A DNA stretch of 64,000 nucleotides from Mobilibacterium timonense (GTDB taxonomy: Bacteria > Bacillota > Clostridia > Peptostreptococcales > Anaerovoracaceae): NCBI RefSeq assembly GCF_900155555.1, contig NZ_FUHN01000008.1:504117-568116 (forward strand), given 5' to 3'. This document shows positions 27,773 through 34,984 of the stretch, in pieces. Position numbers and translations under genes: made by a program. How positions within the stretch are numbered: the first letter of the stretch is position 1; each line of letters begins with the position of its first letter. Below the pieces are notes generated by a model, which was not told the DNA's origin, ran no database searches, and saw only the letters and a program-made list of their open reading frames with translations.

Positions 27773-27787
27773 CCCTATTGTTTATCA
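27773..27787. repeat. Target-site duplication, right copy
   Basis: CCCTATTGTTTATCA, identical to 26544-26558. Confidence 0.85.
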
Positions 27788-28099
27788 GTGAATTTAACTC
27801 GTTCTGAAGATCTTGAAGCTTTCCCTCCATCTGAGCAACTTCACCTTTCTTCGCAGCAACAGCTGCATCATATTCAGGTGGGAGATTGACTTCCGCTTTA
27901 CGCTGTTTTACGAGCAGAATAATGCCAATGATTGGTGGTATAAAGAAAAACCAGAATGCGAAGAGCAGAGCAATGAACCAAGTATTGTAATACCATTTCT
28001 TATAAGTCATATTCGTACCTCATGATTGTCTTTCTCAAGCAATAGAAGAAATATCTCCTGTTGGGTTAGCAGCTGTCAAGTATGTTCATGTCATACCTC

Positions 28100-28726
28100 C
28101 TAAACATACGAGTGATAAACCCCTACAAGCCTACCTACAATCCGGACCTCGGAGAGGTCTGTTACCATGATATTGTAATCTGGGTTGCAAGGAGTGAGAA
28201 CAATTGAGTCACCGTCACGATTAACTCTCTTCAATGACGCTTCATTTGTCATATTAAATTCCACGGCATAAATCTTTCCGCTAACGAATTCTGTAGCTCT
28301 TTTAATGAAAACGATATCGCCATCAAAAATATCAGCGCCAATCATGCTGTCACCGTGCACCCGGAGACAGTAATCTGCAGATACTTCGAGGTCAATGATG
28401 AAATGACCCTGAAAATCATCTTCGCAGACTATGCCGTCACCAGCGCAGATGGTGCCGATGATAGGCAGCGAGCGGGCGGAGGGCAGGATCGCGTTCGCTG
28501 GAAGGTGTGAATCGCTTTGTGGTTCATCGTCAAATCCCATAAGGTAAGATGGTTGGCAGTTGAATATTTCAGCCATTTTTTTTATGGTTGACTGTTTTAT
28601 ATTTTTTACACGTCCATTTTCGTATTTGGCGATTGCAGATTTACCAAGTCCGAGCTTAAAGCCAAGTTCTTCTTGTGACATACCTGCTGCAAGCCTCAAC
28701 TCTTTTATACGTTCGGCCATACCCAT
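28100..28726 (-). CDS. CI-like lysogenic repressor (XRE HTH plus S24 peptidase)
   Basis: 208 residues. N-terminal HTH AAGMSQEELGFKLGLGKSAI; C-terminal LexA/S24 self-cleavage domain with Ser in HGDSMIGADI, Lys in NEASLKRVN, and a likely cleavage Ala-Gly in ICAGDG. This type is cleaved after RecA activation, so the prophage should be SOS-inducible (family knowledge). Start ATG 28726 follows TGGAGGTGCTGTC. Divergent from the cro-like gene across an operator region. Confidence 0.92.
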   Translation of the reverse strand: MGMAERIKELRLAAGMSQEELGFKLGLGKSAIAKYENGRVKNIKQSTIKKMAEIFNCQPSYLMGFDDEPQSDSHLPANAILPSARSLPIIGTICAGDGIVCEDDFQGHFIIDLEVSADYCLRVHGDSMIGADIFDGDIVFIKRATEFVSGKIYAVEFNMTNEASLKRVNRDGDSIVLTPCNPDYNIMVTDLSEVRIVGRLVGVYHSYV

Positions 28727-28752
28727 GACAGCACCTCCATTAAAAATAATGC

Positions 28753-28878
28753 GTGTCTTAATAGTAGCATTTACAAGGCAAAAATCAACGAAAATAATAA
28801 TAAGTGTCTTAAAAATACAAAATTATAGTTGACACAGAACGGAGGAGGCATTATCCTAGTGGTGTCTTAAAAAGACAC
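28753..28878. promoter_or_regulatory. Lysogeny switch: divergent promoters and repressor operators
   Basis: Rightward promoter: TTGACA (28829-28834), 17 bases, TATCCT (28852-28857), with the full palindrome GTGTCTTAAAAAGACAC at 28862-28878 covering the start site. Leftward promoter on the minus strand: TTGATT (28788-28783), 16 bases, extended TGC-TACTAT (-10 at 28766-28761). Half-operators GTGTCTTAA lie at 28753 and 28804 around it. The arrangement lets the repressor block cro and modulate itself. Confidence 0.8.
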
Positions 28879-28901
28879 ATGCCGAGAAGGGAGACGATTA
28901 G

Positions 28902-29105
28902 ATGAACAAAAATGAACTCGAAGCAGAGATGAAAAGATATGGAGACACCGGCGCTGCATTAGCTTCATATCTCAACATGGCAAGATCGACGCTTTCCAAT
29001 AAAATGAACGGAAAGGCGGAGTTTACACAAGGCGAGATAACAGCAATTAAAGAGCGCTATTCATTGACTCCAACGCAGATTGACACAATATTTTTTTTAC
29101 CGTAA
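28902..29105 (+). CDS. Cro-like DNA-binding protein
   Basis: 67-residue HTH protein first in the rightward operon (DTGAALASYLNMARSTLSNKMNG is the HTH region). Similar tiny proteins occur next to the repressor in many Bacillota siphophages and act as Cro or early regulators. AAGGGAGACG precedes the ATG. Confidence 0.8.
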   Translation: MNKNELEAEMKRYGDTGAALASYLNMARSTLSNKMNGKAEFTQGEITAIKERYSLTPTQIDTIFFLP

Positions 29106-29124
29106 AAGTGTCTTAATAAGACAC
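29080..29124 (+). promoter_or_regulatory. Second repressor-controlled promoter
   Basis: TTGACA (29080-29085), 17 bases, TAAAAG (29103-29108), then a second full operator GTGTCTTAATAAGACAC at 29108-29124. Same layout as the cro promoter, so the early operon behind the cro-like gene can be driven and repressed independently. Confidence 0.65.
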
Positions 29125-29143
29125 AAACAGAGAGGAGGGTCAG

Positions 29144-29335
29144 ATGAGCCAAGAAGCAATCCAGAAATTGGAAGAAGAAAAGAAGCTGCATCCTTATGAC
29201 TACTGCAGCGAATGCGAGATGAGCGCACGAAACGGTGGCCATTGCTATGTTTATGACAAATACCAGCGTTTACCAAGGGATGAGTACAAGGGTGCGCTGA
29301 GTCAGTGCATGAAGATCGGCGGCCCTGGCTGCTGA
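29144..29335 (+). CDS. Hypothetical small Cys-containing phage protein
   Basis: 63 residues with AGAGGAGGG upstream. Contains YDYCSECEM and two further Cys near the C terminus (QCMKIGGPGC), possibly a metal site. No family recognised. Early operon. Confidence 0.6.
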   Translation: MSQEAIQKLEEEKKLHPYDYCSECEMSARNGGHCYVYDKYQRLPRDEYKGALSQCMKIGGPGC

Positions 29336-29396
29336 CCGGGAGAGGAGTAAACCAGATTACCCGATGGGTAATTTAGCGATGAAAGAGAGGTGGATC

Positions 29397-29564
29397 ATGG
29401 ACGACAAGAGAGAGCTGCTGACCATCAAAGAGATGTGTGAAGTGATGGGCATAAGCGAGAGCACCTGGAAGAGGAACAAGATTGGAGCAAAGCTGACACC
29501 TTACAAGGTGGGCAAGAAGATCAAGTACAGACGCTCAGAAATCGAGCGGTTCAGGATGAGGTAG
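29397..29564 (+). CDS. Excisionase-like MerR-type HTH protein
   Basis: 55 residues: LTIKEMCEVMGISESTWKRNK is a winged-helix HTH of the excisionase/helix-turn-helix_17 type, ending with YRRSEIERFR. Candidate Xis or early regulator. ATG 29397 is chosen after GAGAGGTGG. Confidence 0.7.
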   Translation: MDDKRELLTIKEMCEVMGISESTWKRNKIGAKLTPYKVGKKIKYRRSEIERFRMR

Positions 29565-29570
29565 GTAGAG

Positions 29571-29906
29571 ATGATGAAGGACAATGTGACGATGGAAGAG
29601 GTGAGTACAGAAATGCTGACAATCGAAAAAATATACGCCAACAAGAAGCATTTCGTGGAGAAGCTGCAGGAGGCCTTGCTGGAGATCCCGGAGATCCGCG
29701 GTATTGAGTACCGGCACAATTCTACATTCGAGCTGGTGAGGATAGATCTCCACGGAGAGGGAGATCTTCACGATTACATCAATATGACTGCCAATAACAA
29801 GGCGACGATGATGCTGGAGATCAGCAAGTACCTCCTTGACTATAACCCGGTGGGACTGCTGAGACATCGCGCAGCCGGAGACAAGCTGTGGGAGGATGCT
29901 GAGTGA
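29571..29906 (+). CDS. Hypothetical phage protein
   Basis: 111 residues, soluble, alpha/beta by eye, no recognised motif. Lies seven bases after the HTH gene and overlaps the next gene's start. Early operon. Confidence 0.6.
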   Translation: MMKDNVTMEEVSTEMLTIEKIYANKKHFVEKLQEALLEIPEIRGIEYRHNSTFELVRIDLHGEGDLHDYINMTANNKATMMLEISKYLLDYNPVGLLRHRAAGDKLWEDAE

Positions 29907-30184
29907 TGGACATGATAGAGATCCAGAGAATGGAGGCTTGTAAGATACTGCCGGCTTTTACCTGCATCTTAGGCACGGGGCACGGCTGCAACCATGATTG
30001 CTCAGTATACAGGGCATATCAAGCCGGCAGGATGGATGTCACATCGGTACATAGCTTTATCGCAGAGAGTATCTGCGACCATATCTGCAAGTATGCAGAT
30101 ATGACTATGACACAGAAGGAGCTGGACAAGCATTGCAATGGATGCCCAGTAAGGAGATTGATGGAGGACTTCGATGATGAGTGA
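29906..30184 (+). CDS. Hypothetical Cys-rich phage protein
   Basis: 92 residues with seven Cys in spaced pairs (CILGTGHGCNHDC, CDHIC, CNGCP), which suggests a zinc or Fe-S site. GGAGG lies ten bases ahead of ATG 29906; a GTG at 29903 is an alternative. Its start overlaps the previous stop codon. Confidence 0.6.
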   Translation: MDMIEIQRMEACKILPAFTCILGTGHGCNHDCSVYRAYQAGRMDVTSVHSFIAESICDHICKYADMTMTQKELDKHCNGCPVRRLMEDFDDE

Positions 30185-30362
30185 AGATGAGACGATCGAA
30201 AGCATACAGATGGAAACAGCGCAGATACTGCTGAGATATCTGAAAGCAATAACAAACACAGACATGGCACTGCCCGAGGCACAGGTAAGGGCCGTGCCTG
30301 AGGTTACATTAGCAATAAATACTATTCTACGCGATCTGCGCGATCTAGAACGTCAAAACTGA
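30174..30362 (+). CDS. Hypothetical small helical phage protein
   Basis: 62 residues, mostly helical and acidic at the start; overlaps the preceding gene by eleven bases with GGAGG positioned inside it. No family recognised. Confidence 0.5.
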   Translation: MMSEDETIESIQMETAQILLRYLKAITNTDMALPEAQVRAVPEVTLAINTILRDLRDLERQN

Positions 30363-30375
30363 CAGGAGAGGAACG

Positions 30376-30564
30376 ATGGCTAAAGACTCATATGCAAGTA
30401 GATATACCCGCAATCTCCTGAAGGCGGCATTTGAAATAAAGGAGAAGTGTGCAAGGACAAGCTGCGCACAGTGCCCGCTGACATACGGCCGAGCCTATTG
30501 CAGATTCGATCGCCACACACCAGCGGAGTGGCAAGTGGAAGTGGAGGATTTCGATGAAAACTAA
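30376..30564 (+). CDS. Hypothetical small Cys-motif phage protein
   Basis: 62 residues; CARTSCAQCPLTYGRAYC holds four Cys in a zinc-ribbon-like spacing. AGGAGAGG precedes ATG 30376. Confidence 0.6.
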   Translation: MAKDSYASRYTRNLLKAAFEIKEKCARTSCAQCPLTYGRAYCRFDRHTPAEWQVEVEDFDEN

Positions 30565-30736
30565 GACTCTTAAAAGGCTGCTGATCTTCACGGTCATAGT
30601 GGCCATAGTGGAATATCTCAGGACGAACACCGTCAACGGAGTGTGCTTCCTGCCGATCCTGCCACTGCTTTTCATGCTGGATCAGTCAGAGTGGGATAAG
30701 TGGGCGAGAAAGAAGCTGGAGGAGAGGAACAGATGA
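30554..30736 (+). CDS. Small membrane protein
   Basis: 60 residues with one or two hydrophobic segments (LLIFTVIVAIVEYL, FLPILPLLFML) and a charged end. Overlaps its neighbour by eleven bases with a ribosome site GTGGAGG inside it. Function unknown. Confidence 0.5.
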   Translation: MKTKTLKRLLIFTVIVAIVEYLRTNTVNGVCFLPILPLLFMLDQSEWDKWARKKLEERNR

Positions 30737-30825
30737 GGCTGATAGATGCAGATGAGTTAAAAAAAGAGATCCGTGCTTATGCGTGGGGCCACAAGGGAGC
30801 AACGCCTCCTGGAAAGCGAGGCTGA
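30733..30825 (+). pseudogene. Truncated remnant of an MRLIDADxL-type phage gene
   Basis: 30-residue frame starting MRLIDADELKKEIRA, the usual opening of a widespread small clostridial phage protein of about 80-110 residues, but stopping early. The next 90 bases are without a frame. The start overlaps the previous stop. Probably a remnant, possibly a real microprotein. Confidence 0.45.
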
Positions 30826-30915
30826 CTCGCTGGATCGAGCGCTGTCGATGGAGCGGGGCAAGCTTTTTCAAAGAAGAAGACGACACAAGCGCTGAAGAAG
30901 AGGGAAGGAGAAAAT

Positions 30916-31116
30916 ATGAGGATCAAAAACCATGATGTAGTGCAATTCATAGAGCACCACAAGTGGTGCGGCTGTCTTGGTATCGTGGTGAAGGTCAGGC
31001 AATCGGGCAGGGTGATGGTAGGAGTGCCGATACCGCAAAAAGGCACAGCTTATATGTTAGCGCAGCCTGATGAAGTCGAAGTAATTGGACGAGCAGCGAT
31101 GATACCACAGGAGTAG
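30916..31116 (+). CDS. Hypothetical small beta-rich phage protein
   Basis: 66 residues, SH3-like alternation of hydrophobic residues (CLGIVVKVRQSGRVMVGVPI). GGAAGGAGAAAAT precedes the ATG. No family recognised. Confidence 0.55.
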   Translation: MRIKNHDVVQFIEHHKWCGCLGIVVKVRQSGRVMVGVPIPQKGTAYMLAQPDEVEVIGRAAMIPQE

Positions 31117-31119
31117 AAA

Positions 31120-31344
31120 ATGAAGTCAGAATTCAAATACGAAATAAAGGAATATTTAGGCGTACTGTCCACCAGCAGACAGGGATGGAATAAAGAGGTC
31201 AACGTGATCTCCTGGAACGGGCGGCCGGAAAAGATCGATATAAGAGAGTGGTCACCGGAGCACGACAAGATGTCGAAGGGGCTGTCACTCACAGCGGATG
31301 AAATGGACGAACTGGTAGATATTTGGGTAGCAAACAGGAGGTAG
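31120..31344 (+). CDS. PC4/YdbC-family ssDNA-binding protein
   Basis: 74 residues matching the YdbC/PC4 single-domain fold: KYEIKEYLGVLSTS, GWNKEVNVISWNG, KIDIREWSPEHDKMSKG and SLTADEMDELVDI. Members bind single-stranded DNA as dimers. It lies three bases downstream of its neighbour, in the replication/recombination part of the early operon; probably serves as the phage SSB, since no OB-fold SSB is present. Confidence 0.85.
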   Translation: MKSEFKYEIKEYLGVLSTSRQGWNKEVNVISWNGRPEKIDIREWSPEHDKMSKGLSLTADEMDELVDIWVANRR

Positions 31345-31347
31345 GAA

Positions 31348-31704
31348 GTGAGCAAGTACGGACCTGGACTTTCTTTTAAGGAAGTATGCGAGCTGGAGCT
31401 GGAGCAGATAGAGCATGCGCTGAACGGCGAACTGGTGTCTGGAGAGGATGAAACGGGATTCACCTACGAGAAGAAGCCGGAGGAAGAGTGCAAAGCGTTC
31501 ATTCTGGATGCGTATGAAGAGTGCGCCCACCAGGGACTGGTGGCTATGCATGGCAGCAGGGCAATCGAAAAGGTGTATGTGGATCAGTGCGGTGGAAAAC
31601 CTCCGCGGGATTACCTGCAAAAGTATGTTGCAGCAATGTACGCCACGGCGGATCCAGACAACCTGGACGATGTTATCGGAGAAGACGATGGAGAGGAACA
31701 GTAG
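31348..31704 (+). CDS. Hypothetical phage protein
   Basis: 118 residues, acidic C terminus (DDVIGEDDGEEQ), GTG start at 31348 directly after the YdbC gene with AGGAGGTAG upstream. No recognised domain. Confidence 0.6.
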   Translation: MSKYGPGLSFKEVCELELEQIEHALNGELVSGEDETGFTYEKKPEEECKAFILDAYEECAHQGLVAMHGSRAIEKVYVDQCGGKPPRDYLQKYVAAMYATADPDNLDDVIGEDDGEEQ

Positions 31705-31706
31705 TA

Positions 31707-31991
31707 ATGATGGACGGTGCAACATTCGATGTTTTGGGGATTAAGTACAAGGTTCGTGAAGTTCCTGTGGTCAACAAGGATGAGCCGAGGAAAGGTCAGA
31801 TCAATTTTCTGACCAATGAAATACTACTCGACGAGTCAATGCCAAACGACGTCAAAGAACAAACACTGATGCATGAAATCCTTCATGCTATATGTGACCT
31901 TACGGGAAACTACGATATTGGAGATAACGAAACAGCGGTGCAGAGCCTTTCAACAGCACTTTACTACTTTTTCAAACATAACCTGCTCTGA
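31707..31991 (+). CDS. ImmA/IrrE-type metallopeptidase-like protein
   Basis: 94 residues from ATG 31707. MHEILHAI is a zincin HExxH motif and ETAVQSLSTALYYFF continues as in small phage ImmA/IrrE-like proteins. No separate HTH domain. In other elements such proteins cleave repressors; here the CI-type repressor is self-cleaving, so the target is unclear. Confidence 0.75.
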   Translation: MMDGATFDVLGIKYKVREVPVVNKDEPRKGQINFLTNEILLDESMPNDVKEQTLMHEILHAICDLTGNYDIGDNETAVQSLSTALYYFFKHNLL

Positions 31992-32020
31992 TATTAATGG
32001 AATGAAAGATGGAGCGATAA

Positions 32021-32461
32021 ATGGAAGTAAGAACCGTAACGATTGAGGGCAGGCCGGTGCCAAAGGGCCGGCCAAGGGTCTTCCGGGGCCATGCAGTGAC
32101 ACCCAGAAGAACACAGCAGGCAGAAGAGCAACTTCTGGCAATGTATCGGTTCCAGAATCTGGGAGAGGAACCATTCACAGGTCCGGTAGAAATACATTGT
32201 GTATTCTTTATGCCGATAGCAAAAACATGGAGCAAGCACAAGCAGGAGCGGGCCGCAAAAGGTCTGCTCCGTTGTACGGTAAGGCCTGATCTGGACAATC
32301 TGGTGAAGCTGGTGTTGGACGCATTGAACGGCGTCGCTTATGCAGATGATTCACAAATTGTCAGGATCCATGCATTCAAAAAGTATTCAGGGGCATATCC
32401 CGATGGAGCAACCATCGTAGATATCGTTGAAGAGGAAAGGCAGGAAGATGCCGTCAAATAA
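32021..32461 (+). CDS. rusA: RusA-family Holliday junction resolvase
   Basis: 146 residues. N-terminal GRPVPKGRPRV and the catalytic RPDLDNLVKLVLDALNG followed by ADDSQI supply the conserved Asp residues of RusA. Cuts four-way junctions made during phage recombination or replication. GATGGAGCGATAA precedes the ATG. Confidence 0.92.
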   Translation: MEVRTVTIEGRPVPKGRPRVFRGHAVTPRRTQQAEEQLLAMYRFQNLGEEPFTGPVEIHCVFFMPIAKTWSKHKQERAAKGLLRCTVRPDLDNLVKLVLDALNGVAYADDSQIVRIHAFKKYSGAYPDGATIVDIVEEERQEDAVK

Positions 32462-32882
32462 GTGTCACGATTCACGGTGCAGGGGCTGCACCATGTTTTC
32501 CCAGGGCTTTTGTATTGCGCTCAAAGACACTGACTTCGGCGATAAGAAATGCCCGTTTTTCAAGGACAGAAAAGGACGCAAAGAGGAACCCAGTGAAAGC
32601 TTCCTGGAAGGACCGCCAACAACAGTCAGAAGATACACGAAGCTTCCGCGTTTCAACTTGCGAATGGAAAGCATCATGCAGTCAGCAGATCAGAAAAATG
32701 ATCTATACACCGTGGATTCTGACAATGTGGCGTATAAGTTCATCGCCGACGAAAACGACATTCTGATCATGTCCCATAAGAACGGATATTTGAGGGTGCC
32801 ACTGGAGGAAGTTGAAGATCTGGCACAGGAGGTCACCGAAGTTGCGGAGGTGGTCAGGGTATGGAGAAGAGGGAAGCACTGA
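32448..32882 (+). CDS. Hypothetical Cys-containing phage protein
   Basis: 144 residues from ATG 32448 (GGCAGGAAG upstream, overlapping rusA by 14 bases). N-terminal CHDSRCRGCTMFSQGFC and KKCPFF form a plausible zinc site; the rest is beta-rich. No family recognised. Confidence 0.6.
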   Translation: MPSNKCHDSRCRGCTMFSQGFCIALKDTDFGDKKCPFFKDRKGRKEEPSESFLEGPPTTVRRYTKLPRFNLRMESIMQSADQKNDLYTVDSDNVAYKFIADENDILIMSHKNGYLRVPLEEVEDLAQEVTEVAEVVRVWRRGKH

Positions 32883-33229
32883 GCTGCCCGATCTGCGGTG
32901 GTGACGGCCATGACGGGTGGATCCGCTGCAGGAAGCACGACCAGATGATCTGCATGAAGTGCTGCGTTGCCTGTAATGATCATAAAAAATTCAGCGGGCT
33001 GTTCAACTGCAGCTATGGAGAAGGATTCGCATCACGGGCGGAAGAGGACATCCGTCACTTGGAAAATCAGATAAAAACTAAAGATCTGCAGATAAGATTG
33101 GCACTCAGGAGAGGATCGAAAGAAGACGCAGAAAAGGCCCGAGAAGAAAAGTACAGCATTGAGCGGAGTCTGATCCGTAAGAAAAGAACGCTGGAAGGAT
33201 ACAGCAGGGCCGACAAAAGGACAATTTAA
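32861..33229 (+). CDS. Zinc-finger phage protein with coiled coil
   Basis: 122 residues. SCPICGGDGHDGWIRC and CMKCCVAC give two Cys clusters, followed from about residue 65 by a charged coiled-coil. Overlaps the previous gene by 22 bases. Function unknown; DNA binding is plausible. Confidence 0.6.
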   Translation: MEKREALSCPICGGDGHDGWIRCRKHDQMICMKCCVACNDHKKFSGLFNCSYGEGFASRAEEDIRHLENQIKTKDLQIRLALRRGSKEDAEKAREEKYSIERSLIRKKRTLEGYSRADKRTI

Positions 33230-33244
33230 TCTGGTAATTCAGTG

Positions 33245-33288
33245 CCCGGCCTAGTGCCGGGTTCAGGGTTCATCAGAGTATTAATACT
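33245..33288. promoter_or_regulatory. Hairpin and palindrome upstream of the HUH Rep gene
   Basis: CCCGGC-CTAGT-GCCGGG (33245-33261) followed 15 bases later by the perfect palindrome AGTATTAATACT (33277-33288), ending 24 bases before the Rep-like gene. Candidate nicking origin for that protein, or a terminator/operator. Confidence 0.35.
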
Positions 33289-33312
33289 AGGACCACAAGC
33301 AAAGGTAGATCG

Positions 33313-34143
33313 ATGGACAAGGTGATACGAGAGACTTGCATAGCAGGTGCCGTGATAGATCGCACGGTGAAAGCCAGCTTCCCTCACGGAGGAAGCCGGC
33401 GGCCAAAAAGCAAACCGACGACAGATGCAGTCAGAAAAAATAATGATCGAATAGCAGCGAAACATCTTACGAGATTGATCAATGCTAATTTCATGCCAGG
33501 CGATCTGCACGTAACACTGACTTATGCAGAGGTAGTAAGCGTAGAGCAAGCAAACCATGAACTTGACCTCTGGCTGAGGAGAATGAGGAGAGAGTATCGC
33601 AGGAGAGGGAAAGAATTCAAATACATAGCAGTTACGGAGTATCAGAACAAAAGGATCCATCATCATATCGTAATGGCCGAGATAGATTTCAGCACTATAA
33701 ACCGGCAGTGGACGGCCGGAAGGATAAGGTGCACAGCACTAGACGAGACGAGGAGCTATAAAGCACTTGCTGATTATCTTATCAAGGAAACACAAAAGAC
33801 TTTCAGGCAGCCGGACAATGCCGTCAAAAGAAGGTGGAAAGCATCAAGGAATCTTACCCGCCCGGTTGTGAAAAGAGAATGGGTATCAGTAAGAGAACTT
33901 TTCAGAGACCCGAAGGCGCTTAAGGGATACCAGTTGAATGAAGATTCTATCCGGAGATACCAGAATCCAGTCACGGGACTTGAGCACTTAGAGTATCAGA
34001 TGATAGCTACAGATCCGGAGCCGAGACTCAGACGATGGAAAAAAGGAAGGAAGGCCAGACCAGAAACATATATCAGAATGGACGAATTTAGGGATCAGGA
34101 AAAGGAACTCGGAGAGGAAGAAGGCACATGGGAACTGTGCTAG
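33313..34143 (+). CDS. HUH-type rolling-circle replication initiator-like protein
   Basis: 276 residues. The three Rep motifs appear in order: HVTLTY (about 66-71), RIHHHIVM with the metal-binding HUH histidines (about 116-118), and ADYLIKET with candidate nucleophile Tyr155 and Lys158. This matches the replication-associated ORF2/G2P-type domain found in some clostridial phages. The C-terminal third is basic. No DnaB-like helicase, primase or polymerase gene is seen in the prophage, so this is the best candidate initiator. No clear canonical ribosome site; AAAGGTAGATCG precedes the ATG. Confidence 0.8.
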   Translation: MDKVIRETCIAGAVIDRTVKASFPHGGSRRPKSKPTTDAVRKNNDRIAAKHLTRLINANFMPGDLHVTLTYAEVVSVEQANHELDLWLRRMRREYRRRGKEFKYIAVTEYQNKRIHHHIVMAEIDFSTINRQWTAGRIRCTALDETRSYKALADYLIKETQKTFRQPDNAVKRRWKASRNLTRPVVKREWVSVRELFRDPKALKGYQLNEDSIRRYQNPVTGLEHLEYQMIATDPEPRLRRWKKGRKARPETYIRMDEFRDQEKELGEEEGTWELC

Positions 34144-34171
34144 ATTTGCAGTGGAATAATGGAGAGGTGAG

Positions 34172-34558
34172 ATGAAGGAATACCAGCCAAAGAAACATAG
34201 GCAATATGTGCTGCCACATAACACATACATGGAGACTATTTACATAATCCGCTCTTATGATGCGTTGAAGCAGGAGTGCGCCGATATCCTCGTTTCCTCT
34301 CCGGATCCGGAAGACGGTCCCTCTGGATCAGGGGTATCAAATCAACCACTCGCTTACGTCATAAAAACCGAGGAGAGGACGCGACGGATCGACGCCGTAG
34401 ACAAGGCTATGGAAAAGATACCACCGGAGTACAGGAGAGGAGTGATGGAAAACATTATTTATCGCAAGCCTTTTCCAGATGATGCTGCGAGGTCTACATA
34501 TTCAGACTGGAAACAGAAAATGGTTTATTATACAGCAAAGGAATTACATATTGTCTGA
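34172..34558 (+). CDS. Probable late-gene transcription activator (ArpU/RinA-like)
   Basis: 128 residues. Helical; the middle RTRRIDAVDKAMEKIPPEYRRGVMENIIY and the closing SDWKQKMVYYTAKELHIV resemble ArpU/RinA-type sigma-4-like regulators that stand just before the terminase region in Bacillota phages. Position supports the call; no direct HTH signature is sharp. GGAGAGGTGAG precedes the ATG. Confidence 0.6.
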   Translation: MKEYQPKKHRQYVLPHNTYMETIYIIRSYDALKQECADILVSSPDPEDGPSGSGVSNQPLAYVIKTEERTRRIDAVDKAMEKIPPEYRRGVMENIIYRKPFPDDAARSTYSDWKQKMVYYTAKELHIV

Positions 34559-34623
34559 TAAAATAGTCATTGATTGCTGATAATAAATTATTATTGAATT
34601 AATTAATATAGCATGTTAACATA

Positions 34624-34644
34624 AATTAACCTAACAGGTTAATT
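34624..34644. promoter_or_regulatory. Operator of the HigBA-like pair
   Basis: Perfect inverted repeat AATTAACCT-AAC-AGGTTAATT ending 20 bases before the toxin start, in a very AT-rich promoter zone (candidate TTGAAT 34594, TAACAT 34617). Typical for antitoxin autorepression. Confidence 0.65.
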
Positions 34645-34664
34645 CTGCATTGAGAGGGACATCT

Positions 34665-34961
34665 TTGGAAGTTACGTACAAAAGTAAAAAAATTAAAAAA
34701 GTTTGTACGAATGCAAAAGATGCAGAGAGAGCATATGGCCGAGAGATGGCAAATAAAATTCATCAAAGAATTGATGAAATCACTGCATCAGATACAGTTG
34801 AAGTTTTGGTACAGTGCAGGATTGGTAGGTGCCATTTGCTGTCAAATAACAGAAAAGGACAATATGCTATGGATTTGGTTCATCCATATAGATTGGTGTT
34901 TGAAAAAAGGGGAGAAGAGATACAGATCGCCAATATATTAGAAATTGTAGATTATCACTGA
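34665..34961 (+). CDS. higB: HigB/RelE-family toxin
   Basis: 98 residues. Opens with VTYKSKKIKKVCTNAKDAERAYG and ends DLVHPYRLVFE...IANILEIVDYH, the pattern of plasmid-maintenance killer proteins (HigB/RelE fold, ribosome-dependent mRNA cleavage). TTG 34665, six bases after GAGAGGG, is chosen as start. The HigA-like gene follows after 23 bases with AGGAGG. Confidence 0.85.
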   Translation: MEVTYKSKKIKKVCTNAKDAERAYGREMANKIHQRIDEITASDTVEVLVQCRIGRCHLLSNNRKGQYAMDLVHPYRLVFEKRGEEIQIANILEIVDYH

Positions 34962-34984
34962 ATGTAAAAGAAGGAGGTGGCAAT

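Larger units (their letters stand above)
25354..28010 (-). pseudogene. DUF4041/GIY-YIG nuclease-domain gene split by an IS30-type insertion
   Basis: Two pieces of one minus-strand gene: 27773-28010 (N terminus, membrane anchor WFIALLFAFWFFFIPPIIG and start of the coiled coil) and 25354-26558 (coiled coil rich in K/E, then a C-terminal T5orf172/GIY-YIG-like domain with AGYVYVISN and YKIGMTRR). Removing the insertion and one copy of the 15-base duplication joins them in frame at LINNR-DAEKEK and gives about 475 residues. Such proteins are common between integrase and repressor in Bacillota prophages; their role is not established. The C-terminal piece has its own Met but no clear ribosome site and is probably not made. 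Confidence 0.85.
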
